In this document: positions 33,481-45,900 of the stretch, one piece after another
Position numbering within the stretch: position 1 is the stretch's first letter
Layout of the letters: each line of letters opens with the position of its first letter
From: Apteryx mantelli
Taxonomy: Eukaryota > Chordata > Aves > Apterygiformes > Apterygidae
Reading direction: 5' to 3'
DNA: 64,000 nucleotides
Assembly (NCBI RefSeq): GCF_036417845.1
Contig: NC_089979.1
Span: forward strand, 120,623,415 to 120,687,414
Notes under the pieces: model-generated
The model's input: only the letters and a program-made list of their open reading frames with translations
Told to the model about the DNA's origin: nothing
The model's database searches: none
Program-made: the position numbers and the translations under genes

Positions 33481-36400
33481 GAGGTGAAGTGGCCTTCCCT
33501 GTTAACCCGGACTGAGGGATGACTAAGGCCCTGCCTGGCTGCCCACTAGAAAGGGAGCTACACCTACACTGTAATTGTAAAGGACACAAGAAGATAACGT
33601 AGAATCTTTCTTTCATCTTGAAAGTGGTGTGGTAACTCGGTGAGACATGAAACACGAATCTGTCTGGGACATCTGGATGCGTGTCGGCATGAACTTTGTA
33701 GTTGCTTCCCTGGCTCATAGTGAAGTCTAGGGAATATTCTCCAGGAAGACAGACTTCACAGTCTTGTCCATGCAGGTTGTCATCGCTAGCTTTGGGTAGC
33801 TTAGTGGAATTTAGCTCTGAAAAAACTTACGCCAGTGTTTTAAACCAAAAAAAAGTTTACTGTGACTTCAAAATATGTTGTTAGAAATTTTGAGTCAGGA
33901 CATTTTGAAAAGCAGCCTAAAACTGTCATAGGTAATTGCATGAAACATCATTTATGAAGAATTATTTTGTTCCGTTGGTCAGCCATCAAAACGAGGTGTG
34001 TCTGCTGCTAAAGCGTGAGCTCGAACCAGCATTACCCATCAAATAAGCATAGGTATTGATGTTTATATTCTGATTTATTTAGTATCATTTTATGCTTTAT
34101 GATATTTTCTCTGGGAAGGATTATATATGTGTGCATATGTTATTATAAACATGAAAGTGTTCCTGAACTTTGGAGAATAATGTTTGACAGTCTCTTATTT
34201 TGTGATCGTGAAAATGCTATTATTATTTATTTAGTGTTTTCTATCCATAATTCTCAGCTTCTTTGAAAAAATAGAGGAGGAGTCTATGTCATATTACAGA
34301 AGGAGGTCAAATAACTCTACATCTTTCTTTATGAAGCTTTTTGTAGTTGTAAGTAATTGAATCAGTGTAGTCAAGTGTTCTGCATTTCTGAGTAGCTTGA
34401 TACAGTCCCCTTTATATGTCTGTCATGCTGTGTTCTACCTGTATTTCTCTTTATTATTGTCATTGACATTCTGTACACTTACAGGATTTGGTCCTGCACA
34501 GAGCAGGTCCTGAGAACTAAAAACCTCAAGCAAAACAATTCATTTAGTAATACAGAAAATACTGCATGATCAGTGTCACTTTCTATTTTGATAGGTATAA
34601 TTGTCTAAATAGAGAGCAAATTCAGTAGCCAAGTCTGTTTGTCTGTGCCTCCTTAGGGGCACCTGGGCTCCCTTCTTACTCATATTGCCCTGTTCAGTTG
34701 ATAGAAAGGGGACACGTGGAAGGCATGACACAGGACAGCTCAGTAGGGAAGAATATTTGACACTGCTTTTGTTGAAGCATTGCCTTCCCTTGCATTTATG
34801 TCTGTTACTGTCCAGGAAGCTCACATACCTCTGCACTGCACCATGCCCTGACTTGCAGGCTCAGCACTGATATGATATGCAAATAAGCAGACAATGTTTC
34901 CTTCAACTTTTATAGCAGGTAAGCTAATGATGGCCACTAAGTACAGTGCTGTGTCAGATTCTAAGAGAACTTTTCGAATTTCAGTAGCCGGTAAAATATT
35001 TTCATTGCATTATTATGGATAACCACTAGTATCAGGCTGAAGAATGTGAACCTGATGCCTTTTTGCTGCTTTTAGCTCCTGCGTCACTTGTCCCTGTAAA
35101 CCCAATGCTGTAAAGCTGGAACGACCAGCTCTGGATTAGAAACTTAATACCTGATGGGAGCAGAGTACCAAGAAACATTTCAGCTGTTAAATCTGGAACA
35201 GACTCAGTGGAAACCATGGAAAATAGCAGCAACATTTTAGGCCTCCAAAGGCTCAGATCCAGAGTTAAAGATGTGTCTCAGTTGGCACTTTAAAGGCAGC
35301 ATTAGTTATGCTTGGATTTTCCTCCCACTTCTAGTTTTATTTTAATGTAAAATTGTGAAAACATGCTGATACATAGAATTTGTAGCTCTCTGCAAATGCA
35401 CTGCATTAGCTTATATGGCCAAGATCATTGCTGTGTAAAATGTTAGGTGGGGGAGGGGGGGAAAGGTCAGTATTGCTGTTTTTTCCTTTTCCTCTCTCCA
35501 TTTCAATGATTTTCAATATTGAAGCAGAGGACATTTGGCTGAATGATAGATACATTGTAGAATGGCTTGCCGGCATGGACTGGAGGAAGGAAAGTAATGT
35601 TTGTGATGCAGGCATGCATCCATGCTGCAGTGACAGGAGCATGAGCTCAGAAGACAGGCTTCTACTGCCGTGTATATCACTGACCTGTGTGACCAACCTT
35701 TGGCAAGATAGTGTTTTGAATGCCTCTGCTCAGGTACAGATTTACCAAGAGGACTATGGGGACTTTGTCTCTCTTCCCTCCCCCACATCTACAGTGCACA
35801 TTGCAGTGTTCCTGTCATGACCTACAGTGACGCCTGTACGCCTTTGGTCTCCATGCTGTAGCTGTGAGGAACCTTGCCATGACACTGTTCCCTGTGCATC
35901 CTGGTGCGTTTTATAAAGATTGAGGCACCAGTGCATATTGGAGAAATTCTGTAGTAGTCACTGTATGGAGAAACTGAAGAAAGGAAAGTCTAAGTGAATT
36001 GGGAGTGCCAAGGCAAGAGCCAGAACAGACTTCCATTTACAATCACTTGCCTTATCCTTACTTCTTTGTATCTAATTATCTCCATTCTGTGAAATGAAAG
36101 TGATAGCATTGCATAATGCTTTGATATTTGCAAATCACAAGCAGAACTCTTCATTTGATAACTCTTAGGCAGATGCCTGCTTAAAGAAATTGGAGAAGGT
36201 GCCCTCAGGAAAAGCACAGCTGCCGTGCGGAGCGGCTTGGAGAAGGAATTAGATGGAATCCTTGCCACAGCATGGGCCCCTGGTTCTGTTTAGGAGCTTA
36301 ATCTTCATATTGACTTTGAGCCACTAACAGTTTGCTGTCTTTTCAGACCTTTACAGGTTGAAGGGAGAAGTTTTGTCATGCCCACTTTTCCACCACTAAT

Positions 36401-39400
36401 TGCCACCTGAAAGCAGGCGTGTTAACAGTGTGTGTTGTTTTGTTACGGTATTATGTTTTACCCAATGCCAGCTTGAAGCCACCTTAAAAATAATCTTTTA
36501 AACATAGAATCAGTATAATAATAATGCTTGTGCTAAAATGTAAACAGTAGGATCGTATGCTAGAGTATGGCTGGTTATACTGCTGCTCAGGGTGAAATCT
36601 GAAATGAAGCATAGGCAAGTGTACTCGACTGCAGGTTTGGAGCTTAGGACCGACACCCAATGCCTCTCCTGAGGAGCCTGCAGTGTGTGTCCAAAGTGTA
36701 GGGCTGAAGAGGCTGCAGCTGGCTGAGGAAAAGGATAAAGCAGTGTCAATAAACATATGCTCTGATGTTATGGCTAACCTGACTTAGTGACTAGCTATCA
36801 TCAAAAGGGGCAGTCATGCTTTACAACCCTGACTGTATTCTCTCTTCCTCTCCCATCCCTGTGTGGGTTTTGGGACCTATCTGACCTGCTTCAGGAAGCT
36901 GAATGGCAGGAAACTTTCCCTGGTTTTTGTAGGGTTAATTTTCTGCTGGTTTAGCTTTCTGAACTGTCTCCTGAGACATCAGACAGGTGCCAGCGCTAAC
37001 ACAAGACAGGGTGATGGGAATGCATAGCAAGTGAGAAAAGTCCTTTTATGCAGCAGCTGGCTGTTAGGTTGTATTATCTGTACCCTCAGAGTGCATCTGA
37101 AGTGTTTATAACAGCAAATGTTACGAATTCCTACACTGAAAGGTAGGTGTGATAGATACTGCAGTAGGAGATAATAAATCCTGTTTTCTGGTTTTGGTTT
37201 CCTTAGGAAAAAATAGTTGGAAACATGTTCACATGTATTTAATATAGCAACTGCTAGACTGGGGGATAAGCATAAAGATTAATCAGTTTATGTACCCTAG
37301 CGCTGACAAACAGTTTTGAAAGTTAGTCCTTAATCTCTTGTGTTCTCAATTTCCCATTTCACTGGGGTGGTGAAGGCTGGCTGTTAATGCTTAGATGGCA
37401 CTTAGGCTGGTGAGGCATACCAGAAGGGTTGTGTAGCTCACTAGGTCGCTAGCTACAGATGTGTGTAAAAGTAGAGATGAGTTTCTTCAGAAAATCTTAA
37501 GGTTTTCTTAAGGTTTTCACTTAATATGAAGGAATTTTGTTTTAGAAAGGCCAGAGTACTGCATGTGACATTTGATAGACTATTTACAAAAAAAACATCT
37601 CTTTGTTGGCTCTTGGCCCTGGCTGGGGATACACGGAAAAGCTGCTGGAAATTCATTATTTATGCTTAAGTATTTCCTCCTTTTTTTTTTTTTTAAACCC
37701 CCTTCCCCTTAATGGAATACATTAATGATTTTGCAGTAAATTATCTCAATTCCAAAGAACAAACATGTAAATAGAAATCTAATTTAATTTTTATGAAATA
37801 TGCTGGATCATTTGAACCTAAAATCCAAGCCTTTGATGAAACAAGACCTCAGAAAGACTTATTAGAAAATTAAAAAAAAAAAATCCTTCTTTTCCTGTCA
37901 TAACAGGATTGTAAACTTATAATTTCACCAGGGTTATCTCTGTTAGTGAAATTTATAAAGAACAGTTTCACAGTGGGATAGCCAACAGTGCCTGTTCATA
38001 CCTGTATATGAAGCATCATTAGAAAATAGCAGAGAACTGATGACACTTGGATTGAATATTTTTTATGCTATAAGATTAATTTGATGATTTACAGCAGCTG
38101 CTGTCTGTAATTATGGCATACATGAAACAAAAAGAAAACCTGAAAACCTAGCAGGGGATGAAGAAATACAGGAATAATTTATAAATTCTCTTTTCTTCCT
38201 CAAATCACAGAGAAACTGTGATCTATTATGTGTCAAGGATGGATGGAATCATGTTTAACTACTGTCAAAAAGTGATCATTCCTGGGCATCATCCAGTTAA
38301 TAACCAGCAGATCCGTGCCATTGCATCTCTTGCACAACAGTTTGTGTACAATGTTTATCATCATTATCCTTGATGGATCTGCAACTTAGTAAATTCTATA
38401 CAGATTTGTAGGAAGCTATTATCCCTGCTCTGAAAAGCCGACATTCTGTAAGAAAAAGGGAGTATGCATCATTAATCTTTCTTTTCAGTTGTTGTTGGTC
38501 AAATTCTTGCTCTAGAAATTTTTTGACCAAAATCCTGCAGGTAGTACCTGGCAAATGGGCTTTTTCCAGAGACTAAATGAGAAATTATTTCTCAAGCAAC
38601 TTTATTAGGAAGGACTTTACATGTGTGGGGTAATGTGAGAGGAAAAGCATGACAACAGTTGTTTGCTGATTCCTGTTTTTCAGTGGAGGATTAAGTGTAG
38701 TGGGTTTGGAGTGTATGTGGTTTTATCAGTTACTAAAAACTAAGTAGCTTTGTTAGATAATTCAATTAAAGATTGAAGCATATTTAGACTGTCTAATGCA
38801 TGATATATGCCATTTCTTACTAGTCTGAGTCCACTTAATAAACTGTTTCACACACACACACCCCAGTCTACTGTTCATATTGTAAAGTCCTGATGCAACA
38901 AACACATAAATGGTTAGCTTAATTCAAGGGGCTCACGAAGGAAAGCTGAACATCTGTCTAAGATTTCGGCCAAGGTTTGTTATAGTTCTGACTATATGGG
39001 ATCTGTCTTTACACTTATATAATCATACTGCACATGTAATACAATGAAGATGATAATATTTAAAAAACAAAAGAGCTGAAGTACAGGGAGTGGAAAGAGG
39101 ACAAGTCTGTTTCATCACAATACCATCAAAATAACAGAGACTGCAAAGGGGCACCAACAATTTGATGCTATGTGGGTTCAAAATTCAGAAGTAGTTAATC
39201 ATTCAACCCAATATCAAGATATAGCCAAGCATATCAGACATATCAAAAAAGTAGCAAAGTTGCACAAATTGACGCCATGGCTAGTGATCTCAGTATACAG
39301 CAGGTGTAGGATGTAGACTGGACTGCAGACAGAACTGCTGCTGCCCTCCATCACCTTTGGAAAAGTTTTATCTAGAATAAAGTATATTTACTCAGTACTG

Positions 39401-39689
39401 CTGTGATGCTTGCATTAGTGCTTATGCTCTTATTGCATCAAGTTAGTCTCACGTTATCTGCTTGAGGCTTATTTGAATTACATGTCACGCTAACAAGCTG
39501 ATGGTCTTGTGACACAACAGAGCACTTAATTTCCACTTGCATGCTATTTGCACAGTGGATGGGCAGTTCAGTCTCACTGTATTTGTACTGTAAAAAGAAA
39601 TAGTTTGTTTGCTGGAAAGTGGAGGGAATAGGCTTTTAGTCTAGCCTCTTTCAGCTATCATGAAAAATTCTTGAAGAAAAAAGTCAAAC
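33481..39689. other. Intergenic region between CDV3 promoter and BFSP2 3' end
   Basis: About 6 kb with no recognisable gene on either strand. It contains a G-rich patch near 35447-35461, a probable MIR-like fragment near 35.67 kb, a T14 run near 37.69 kb and a short CA repeat near 38.86 kb. The longest open frames are short and unlike known proteins. Confidence 0.6.
35640..35705 (+). repeat. Probable MIR-like / tRNA-derived SINE fragment
   Basis: Reads gacaggcttctactgccgtg, then atcactgacctgtgtgacca and tttggcaag. This parallels the SINE 5' region (GGGTTCTATTCC, then GCCACTGACCTGTGTGACC, then TTGGGCAAG). Confidence 0.45.
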
Positions 39690-39936
39690 AAAAACCATGA
39701 TATTCTTTATTTTTATTACAATTTTAACAATATGGGTAAATTGAAATCTGTAAGCAAAGCAATTACATGAGGAGGGTCTAATAAAGTTGTTCAAGCTACA
39801 ACCTACTTTGATTGTTGAATCAAACTGAATAAAGCTGGCTGTTTTGATGGGTTTTTAGCTTCCAGGAACATACTTGGCAGTGACATCTTCTGCTTTGAAT
39901 GGCAATATTGTCTTCTTTGTGCTAGCAATTTCATAA
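39690..39936 (-). other. BFSP2: BFSP2 3'UTR with poly(A) signals
   Basis: After the stop codon used by the upstream acceptor, two overlapping-range AATAAA signals lie on the minus strand at 39712-39717 and 39706-39711. The 3'UTR is therefore only about 250 nt. The first 80 nt could instead be coding, as a tail, if the downstream acceptor is used. Confidence 0.65.
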
Positions 39937-39940
39937 TCAG
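39855..39940 (-). CDS. BFSP2: BFSP2 last exon, with two possible reading outcomes
   Basis: The strong acceptor tattttcag gives C TGA, stopping one residue after exon 6 and leaving a tailless protein, as in mammals. A second AG 19 nt downstream (gctag, exon start 39921) keeps the frame open for a tail beginning [10 protein letters not shown] and ending KYVPGS, with TAA at 39857-39855. The first outcome is the default. Confidence 0.7.
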
Positions 39941-42900
39941 CTGAAAATAAAAAGAAAAACAAGGTAAAATTGCTCACTACTACAAATAGGAAAAGTGCTG
40001 AATCAAATGCTGTCTTTCTTCAACAGGTGAAATCTCATCAGCTTCAGCAGGATTTAATGGTGTAGCAGAAAACAAATTTGGTATACTGTGTTTATTTTAT
40101 TTCAAAATGAGCATAAAATTTACCCCTGAACAGAAGAGTAAGTCAAAATCTGTGGATCATGTTCTCAGAGGTTCCATGACTAATGGTGATTAAGTTTCTT
40201 AAAAATAATAAAAAAAAGAACCCAAACATTATACAGGTTACAGGTTATTCCCAGAGGACATGTATTAAAAATCTGAATTATGTTTCTCCACAAAAGGCAC
40301 AGTCAGGGAGCCAAATTGTCCTCAGACTGCAGGGGGTACTCATGTGCTTAGAACAAGAGCTTCCTCAGGATCACAGCTTTAATATTTGGACTGTATTGTG
40401 GGAGGAAGAGGGAAGGCATCATGTTCCCAAGACAAGAAACAATAGCACAGTTGTCTTACAGCCATTAATGTAGCCCAGATGCTATAGTAGCTTTGTAATT
40501 TCTCAGATCTCAAATCTTCAGGGAAGTGAGGCTGACTGATAGATCTTCTGCCATATTCCTAAATCCAGTCCTGTGGCAGTGCCAGAAACTCCCTATCTCC
40601 AATCCAGCATGCATTCTGGCATGGTGGGATTTGGAATGTTCTTCCACTTAAGCAGTTTCTCCAAACCTAACCATCTACCACCCAGCTTTATTAAACGCAA
40701 GAACTACCCTGGTCCTTCAGCTTCTACGTGCCTCACAACACCTTTCCAAAGAGCTCGCGTTCACTGTGTTCACGGCACGCTTGTTTTTTAATGAGAAATA
40801 CCTGCTTTGTTCTCCATCCAGAAGACAGTGATAAGCAGCGATGTCTTTCTCCAGCTGTTGTTTGCTGGTCAGCAGATTGTCACGATCCCGCTGCTGCTGC
40901 TCAGTTTCTACTTTGATTTCTCCCATCTCTGCCTCCAGCTTGGAAATGACAGAACCTAGGTTCTGCAGTTCAATGTCATGCCAGTGCTTAGCATCGTATA
41001 GAGAGTTCTCCAGACCCCTTTTCTATAAGAGCAGGACAGCAGATGTCAAAACAGTTGATTTTCATAGGCTTTGTAGTAATTTTGATTTAGGTTTGGCTAT
41101 CGGCTCCATTATATATGCTAAGTGGAGATTTAATATTTTGAGAATGCCTTTCTTTAGACTTTCTTCACACTTTGAAAAAGTGCACATTACCATAATACAG
41201 ATGTTGGACTACCTCAGTTACAAGGTCCTGATGTTCTTTGTATTCTAGAATACTACCCACCCAGCAGTCTCAGTGAAGTTTATTATTAAGGTCAGTATGA
41301 AGACATTAAAGATTGAAATTTGAGACCCAATTTTCGAATGTTGTACACTCAGTGCACCACATCAGAAAGAGCTCAAAAACGTCTGGCATCTCTGGCAAAA
41401 ATATCCATTTAAACAGGGATTTCTACTTAACTCTGCATCCTGAGAAGGAAGTGTTCGCCTCAAAATGTATGTTGAATTCAGATAGAATATACCCACTGAA
41501 AATCAACATTACTTACCAAAGTTCTTAAAGATTCAGTTTCTGCTTGCAAGCTCTGTATTTTGCAAGCAGTTTCATGGAACTCTGTTCTTAGGCCCTCCAC
41601 CAGTTCTTCTTCTTGGGTTCGTTCAGCAGCTGTTGGTTCAGCTTGTTGCTGGTAAGAGATTATGATTGACATCACAGGGTATTCATATTTTATTTTCCTT
41701 ACATCCCCAAATGACAGTTAATATTTTCGTAGTTTGTGGCAGTTCTGATTTAAAGTTTGATTCTGGTATATTAAATTCCTTGGTTGAACAACGCTGGATA
41801 ATTTTTAGTGTCAAAATTATCACATTTTCTATGCATTTACTTTAAAAATATTTTTATACATATAAATGTAAATGTTTTATCTATGTCAACAGAAGCTGTT
41901 CAGCATTCATACAGAAATGTTTAAAATGACCTATAAAAGGAAAACATTGCTGTAACTAGTCTTCTCTTTACAGTGTATTATAAACATTTTTAGAAATAAG
42001 TGTTTTCACTTAGTTTTCACTTTATTTCAGAAGTATTCACACCCTGCTTTTTTCACATAGGATTCTGTGAATCAGTGAAGAAATCGTATCACATCACAGA
42101 GGTCAGAAAAATAATCTCTGGTTAATTACATTAAGATACTATAATTCAATTTCATGCTTTTAGTGCATGTGATTCTTAATATATGTTTTAATTCAGGCAC
42201 CTTGAAAATGGGTGAAGAAAAAGATACTTTAATAAATATAAAATTTCTATACTTTTTAAGAGAGCTGAGATCAAGGTTTTCCATCCACAGCACCGGGCTC
42301 TCTAGCAAATATGATTCTTTGGTCAAAAGCTGTATTTCTTTTTCTGGTTGCCACTAATGCTAAACTATGCAAAATACTTCCATTCCACCCCGAATATTCA
42401 TCTTAGCCCTTGTCTTCCTTTTCTAATCATGCATCCTTTTACTTTAAATGTATGATCAAATAAAAAAAGACTTCTGGGACTATACACCAAAAATCATTTT
42501 TTACAACAAGTTGGGGTCATCTGTAGAACTCACTTTTTTTTTTGTAACATGATGCGAACCATACACCTTCATCATTGTAAATGAAATAATCTCAGGTGCA
42601 AACAGTCAGCGAAGACTAAAGTGTCATTTAAGCACCAATTAAGTCTCAAATATAATTTAGGATTTATGAACCTGTGCTGCGCAGGGCTCAGTTTCAATCC
42701 AATGAACAAAATTTCTTGAAATGGGCCTTTTCAAGAAATTGCACAAAGCCTATATTTTCCAGAAATATTTGATAGGGGGTTGTGCTTCAGAGAGATGTAA
42801 TCCCTCCCCAAATACCAATGGACATGGACTAGTAATCATGGATCTGTCACTCTGGAGTAATTTGTGTCTGCTGAGCTGCTTTGAGAGTGTAGTCTGCACA

Positions 42901-45900
42901 TTATTATAGTACTAGGACTGTAAGTGCCTCTTCTTTAATGAGATGATACATAGGGGAGGGAGAGTGCCTTTGTCTGTGTCTATAATTTACAGCCTACGCA
43001 TGCTGCCTGAAGCCTGGCATCTCTCAGCCACATTTCCCTTAATGGCAGCCTGAATGCTGTGCAAATTCAGACTACCTATAAATCCCACTTGCCCTCACCA
43101 CAAGTGATGTTGAGACTCCTCCAGGAAAGACCCTAAGCTCTTAAGGCTACCTAACATTAGGTACATGAATGACACAAAGGGCAGATGGGTAGATGGAGGT
43201 GTCCAGGTCAGGCACTAACTACTGAGGATGATACAGCCAGTAAGTGCACACTGAATGAGCTTTAAAGCTTTTGGTGCACACAGGTTTTCCGCATTCTCCT
43301 TCCAGGATTACCAGCTGAATCACCCCAAGAGACAATCTGGAGGGAGCTGCTGGGCATGAAATTTGGCTGCAGCTTTGGCATTCCTCCTGTAGAGAAGTGT
43401 AGACATAATGCTTGTGCTCTCTTCCCTAGGCAATTTGTATGTCCTGGAGGTTCTGCTCTTCCTGTTTCTGAGATGGTGCACAAGGAGGAGGATCCACTGA
43501 ATTACAGTGCCTGCAAACTGGGTTAATTGAGGGCAAGGATGAAAGGATCCTCTGAAATCTGTATCATTTTGTTGCTTGAATTTCCTAGGAATGGCTGACT
43601 TAAAACATATCTGTACAGTTCTTCTGAGCTAGCAGTGTGGAATCTCTCATTAATCTGTTTTTCATGGAATCAAGATAATTAAATGATGATTAGGGACAGA
43701 ACACAAACATCCAGGAGATTACAGCCTGATGGGGTCTTAGCAGCGTGAAATCTGCAGAGGGAAATTGGGTTTGTTAATCTCTTAGAGTTCTGGGAATGTG
43801 TTAGCAGACCATAATTCATGAGGTTTTCAAAACCTTTTAAGAGGTCTGTCATAGAAGACTACAGAAGAAGCTGTGAAATCGTGTGCTCAGAGGCAGAGCA
43901 TTGTCCTGGATGAACAGCTGGTCAAGAGACAGCATATGAAGGGGAGGATTAAAGTCTAGTTTCATCATGACAAAAGATTAACAGCATGGTGCCTTAAGGT
44001 TTACTGCAAGAACCCATATTAACTAACTGAAATGTGGATGAATCATGGACTAGAAAGGTTTGTGGATGTCAGAAGACTATACAGATTAGCAACGACCAGA
44101 GGTGTATGTATGGAGTCAGACTACATGAACAACATCACATCAGTTAAGCGGAGATCAACGGTGATTAGAGCAAAGCATGTTTCAGGGAATAATATTAAAT
44201 AGCTCACATGCCTTAGAAGGGTATAAATTACCTGTATCAGTTTAGGGAAAGGATTTGAGCATTATGGACAAACTAGTGGAAAGCTCAGACCAGTGGATCA
44301 GAGTTTTAAAGGTCTAAAACACATCTAAAAAAAAAAAATCCCATATGAAACCCCGTGAGGTACCTGTAGAAATTCATATGTTTTGGTGCCTGAATATCCA
44401 TGAAAAATATAGTTGAGGTTGCAACTTTAGTCAGAAGAAAAGGCAAATCAGGCCAGGGAATTCGTCAGAAAACAATGAAAATACTGCCCTGACGTCTAAG
44501 CCAGTGCTAGCACATCATTTGAAATGCCCTGGTCTCAACTGGTCATAGCAATGCCAAAGAGAGGGTGCAGTGAAAGGAAATTAAAACATTAGGGAGCAAA
44601 GAAAACTCGAGAGGCTGAAAAAAATAGTGATGAAGAGTGAAGGAGGGGAGGGAACTGCTCTTCCTCCTGTGATGTTGCAAAAGAGCAAGGAAACAGTCAA
44701 TGATACTGCAAGTTGGCAAATTCCGAACTGGCAAAAATAACATTTTCAGCGTCGACTATTAAACAGTGCAACTTAGTGACATAGGATGTCATAAGGCCAC
44801 AACCTTAGTTAAAGAAAGGACTGGAAATAATTAGTATAACTCTTGTTATCTGTATAAATAGTAACAATATCTGTATGAGGCATGAAACTGCATCATCTGG
44901 GTTTAATGAGAGGTGTATTTTGAGACAAAAACCCTGCAATGTCATACAAGAACCTGCTCAGAACCAGAACTGATCTTTCCAGAAGCCTGTGATATTCCGA
45001 TTCTTCTTCCCATTAAAAAATAAACCAAAGCAAGAACAAATTAAATTAATTCCTAAAGAATAAGAGCTTAGTCTGAGGTCTGACAGTAGGGATGGATTAT
45101 TTTATGTCTGCTATTGGCAGCATCTGGTATTGGCCACAATCAAAAACAGGATAGTGGGATCAAATGATCAGTCTAGTATAAGTTGGCAGTTTTCTCTGCA
45201 AATGATATCTCTGAGCAGTTGAAATACCAGATCTTGGAGGCATGAAGTAAATGAGAAGAAAGAAGCTATGAGAGTGTCAGTTTGCACAGGAGGAGGAGGA
45301 ATAAGCAGTGGGAGTGTTTGACAGGAACGTGGGGACACTGAAGAATTTGGTGCCATCAGAGTAATTCTCATTGGCTTCACCACCCACTACTTCCTCTCAT
45401 AGCAAATCTGTACCATAAGACTTACGGGGCTGTGTCTTTCCTAAGTATTTCTGTAGCACAGCTGTAGTTACAATTCACCATGGCATGCTTTGTTGTTAAC
45501 AGTCAACTAAGAAAGAAATGGCTATCAAAATACAGCATTATGCACTGAACTTGATGCTTCAACTCTGCAAAAATACTTATTCAACCAGACGCTTCAGAAA
45601 GTGAGTGATTCTTCATGACAGAGGAAAAGTTGCATTAAAAAGCTCTTTCAGACTCAGCAACAGGAAGAGAGAGAACTTTTAAAAGGAATATTTCTATTAT
45701 GATCGTGTTTCATTTCCAAGTTAATATCCAGTCTTCCCACCTCTGCCAAAGGAAACAATTTCAAGGAGAAGCCCACAAGGGGTCTGTAGCTGTGTAAATA
45801 GTGTAGAGCAATATATTTGGACCTTTGTGATTTGTGGGCTCCTGTAAATTCTCCAGTTGAGAAATGGCCCTAATAAGAATGGTAACCACTGTGACCCATC

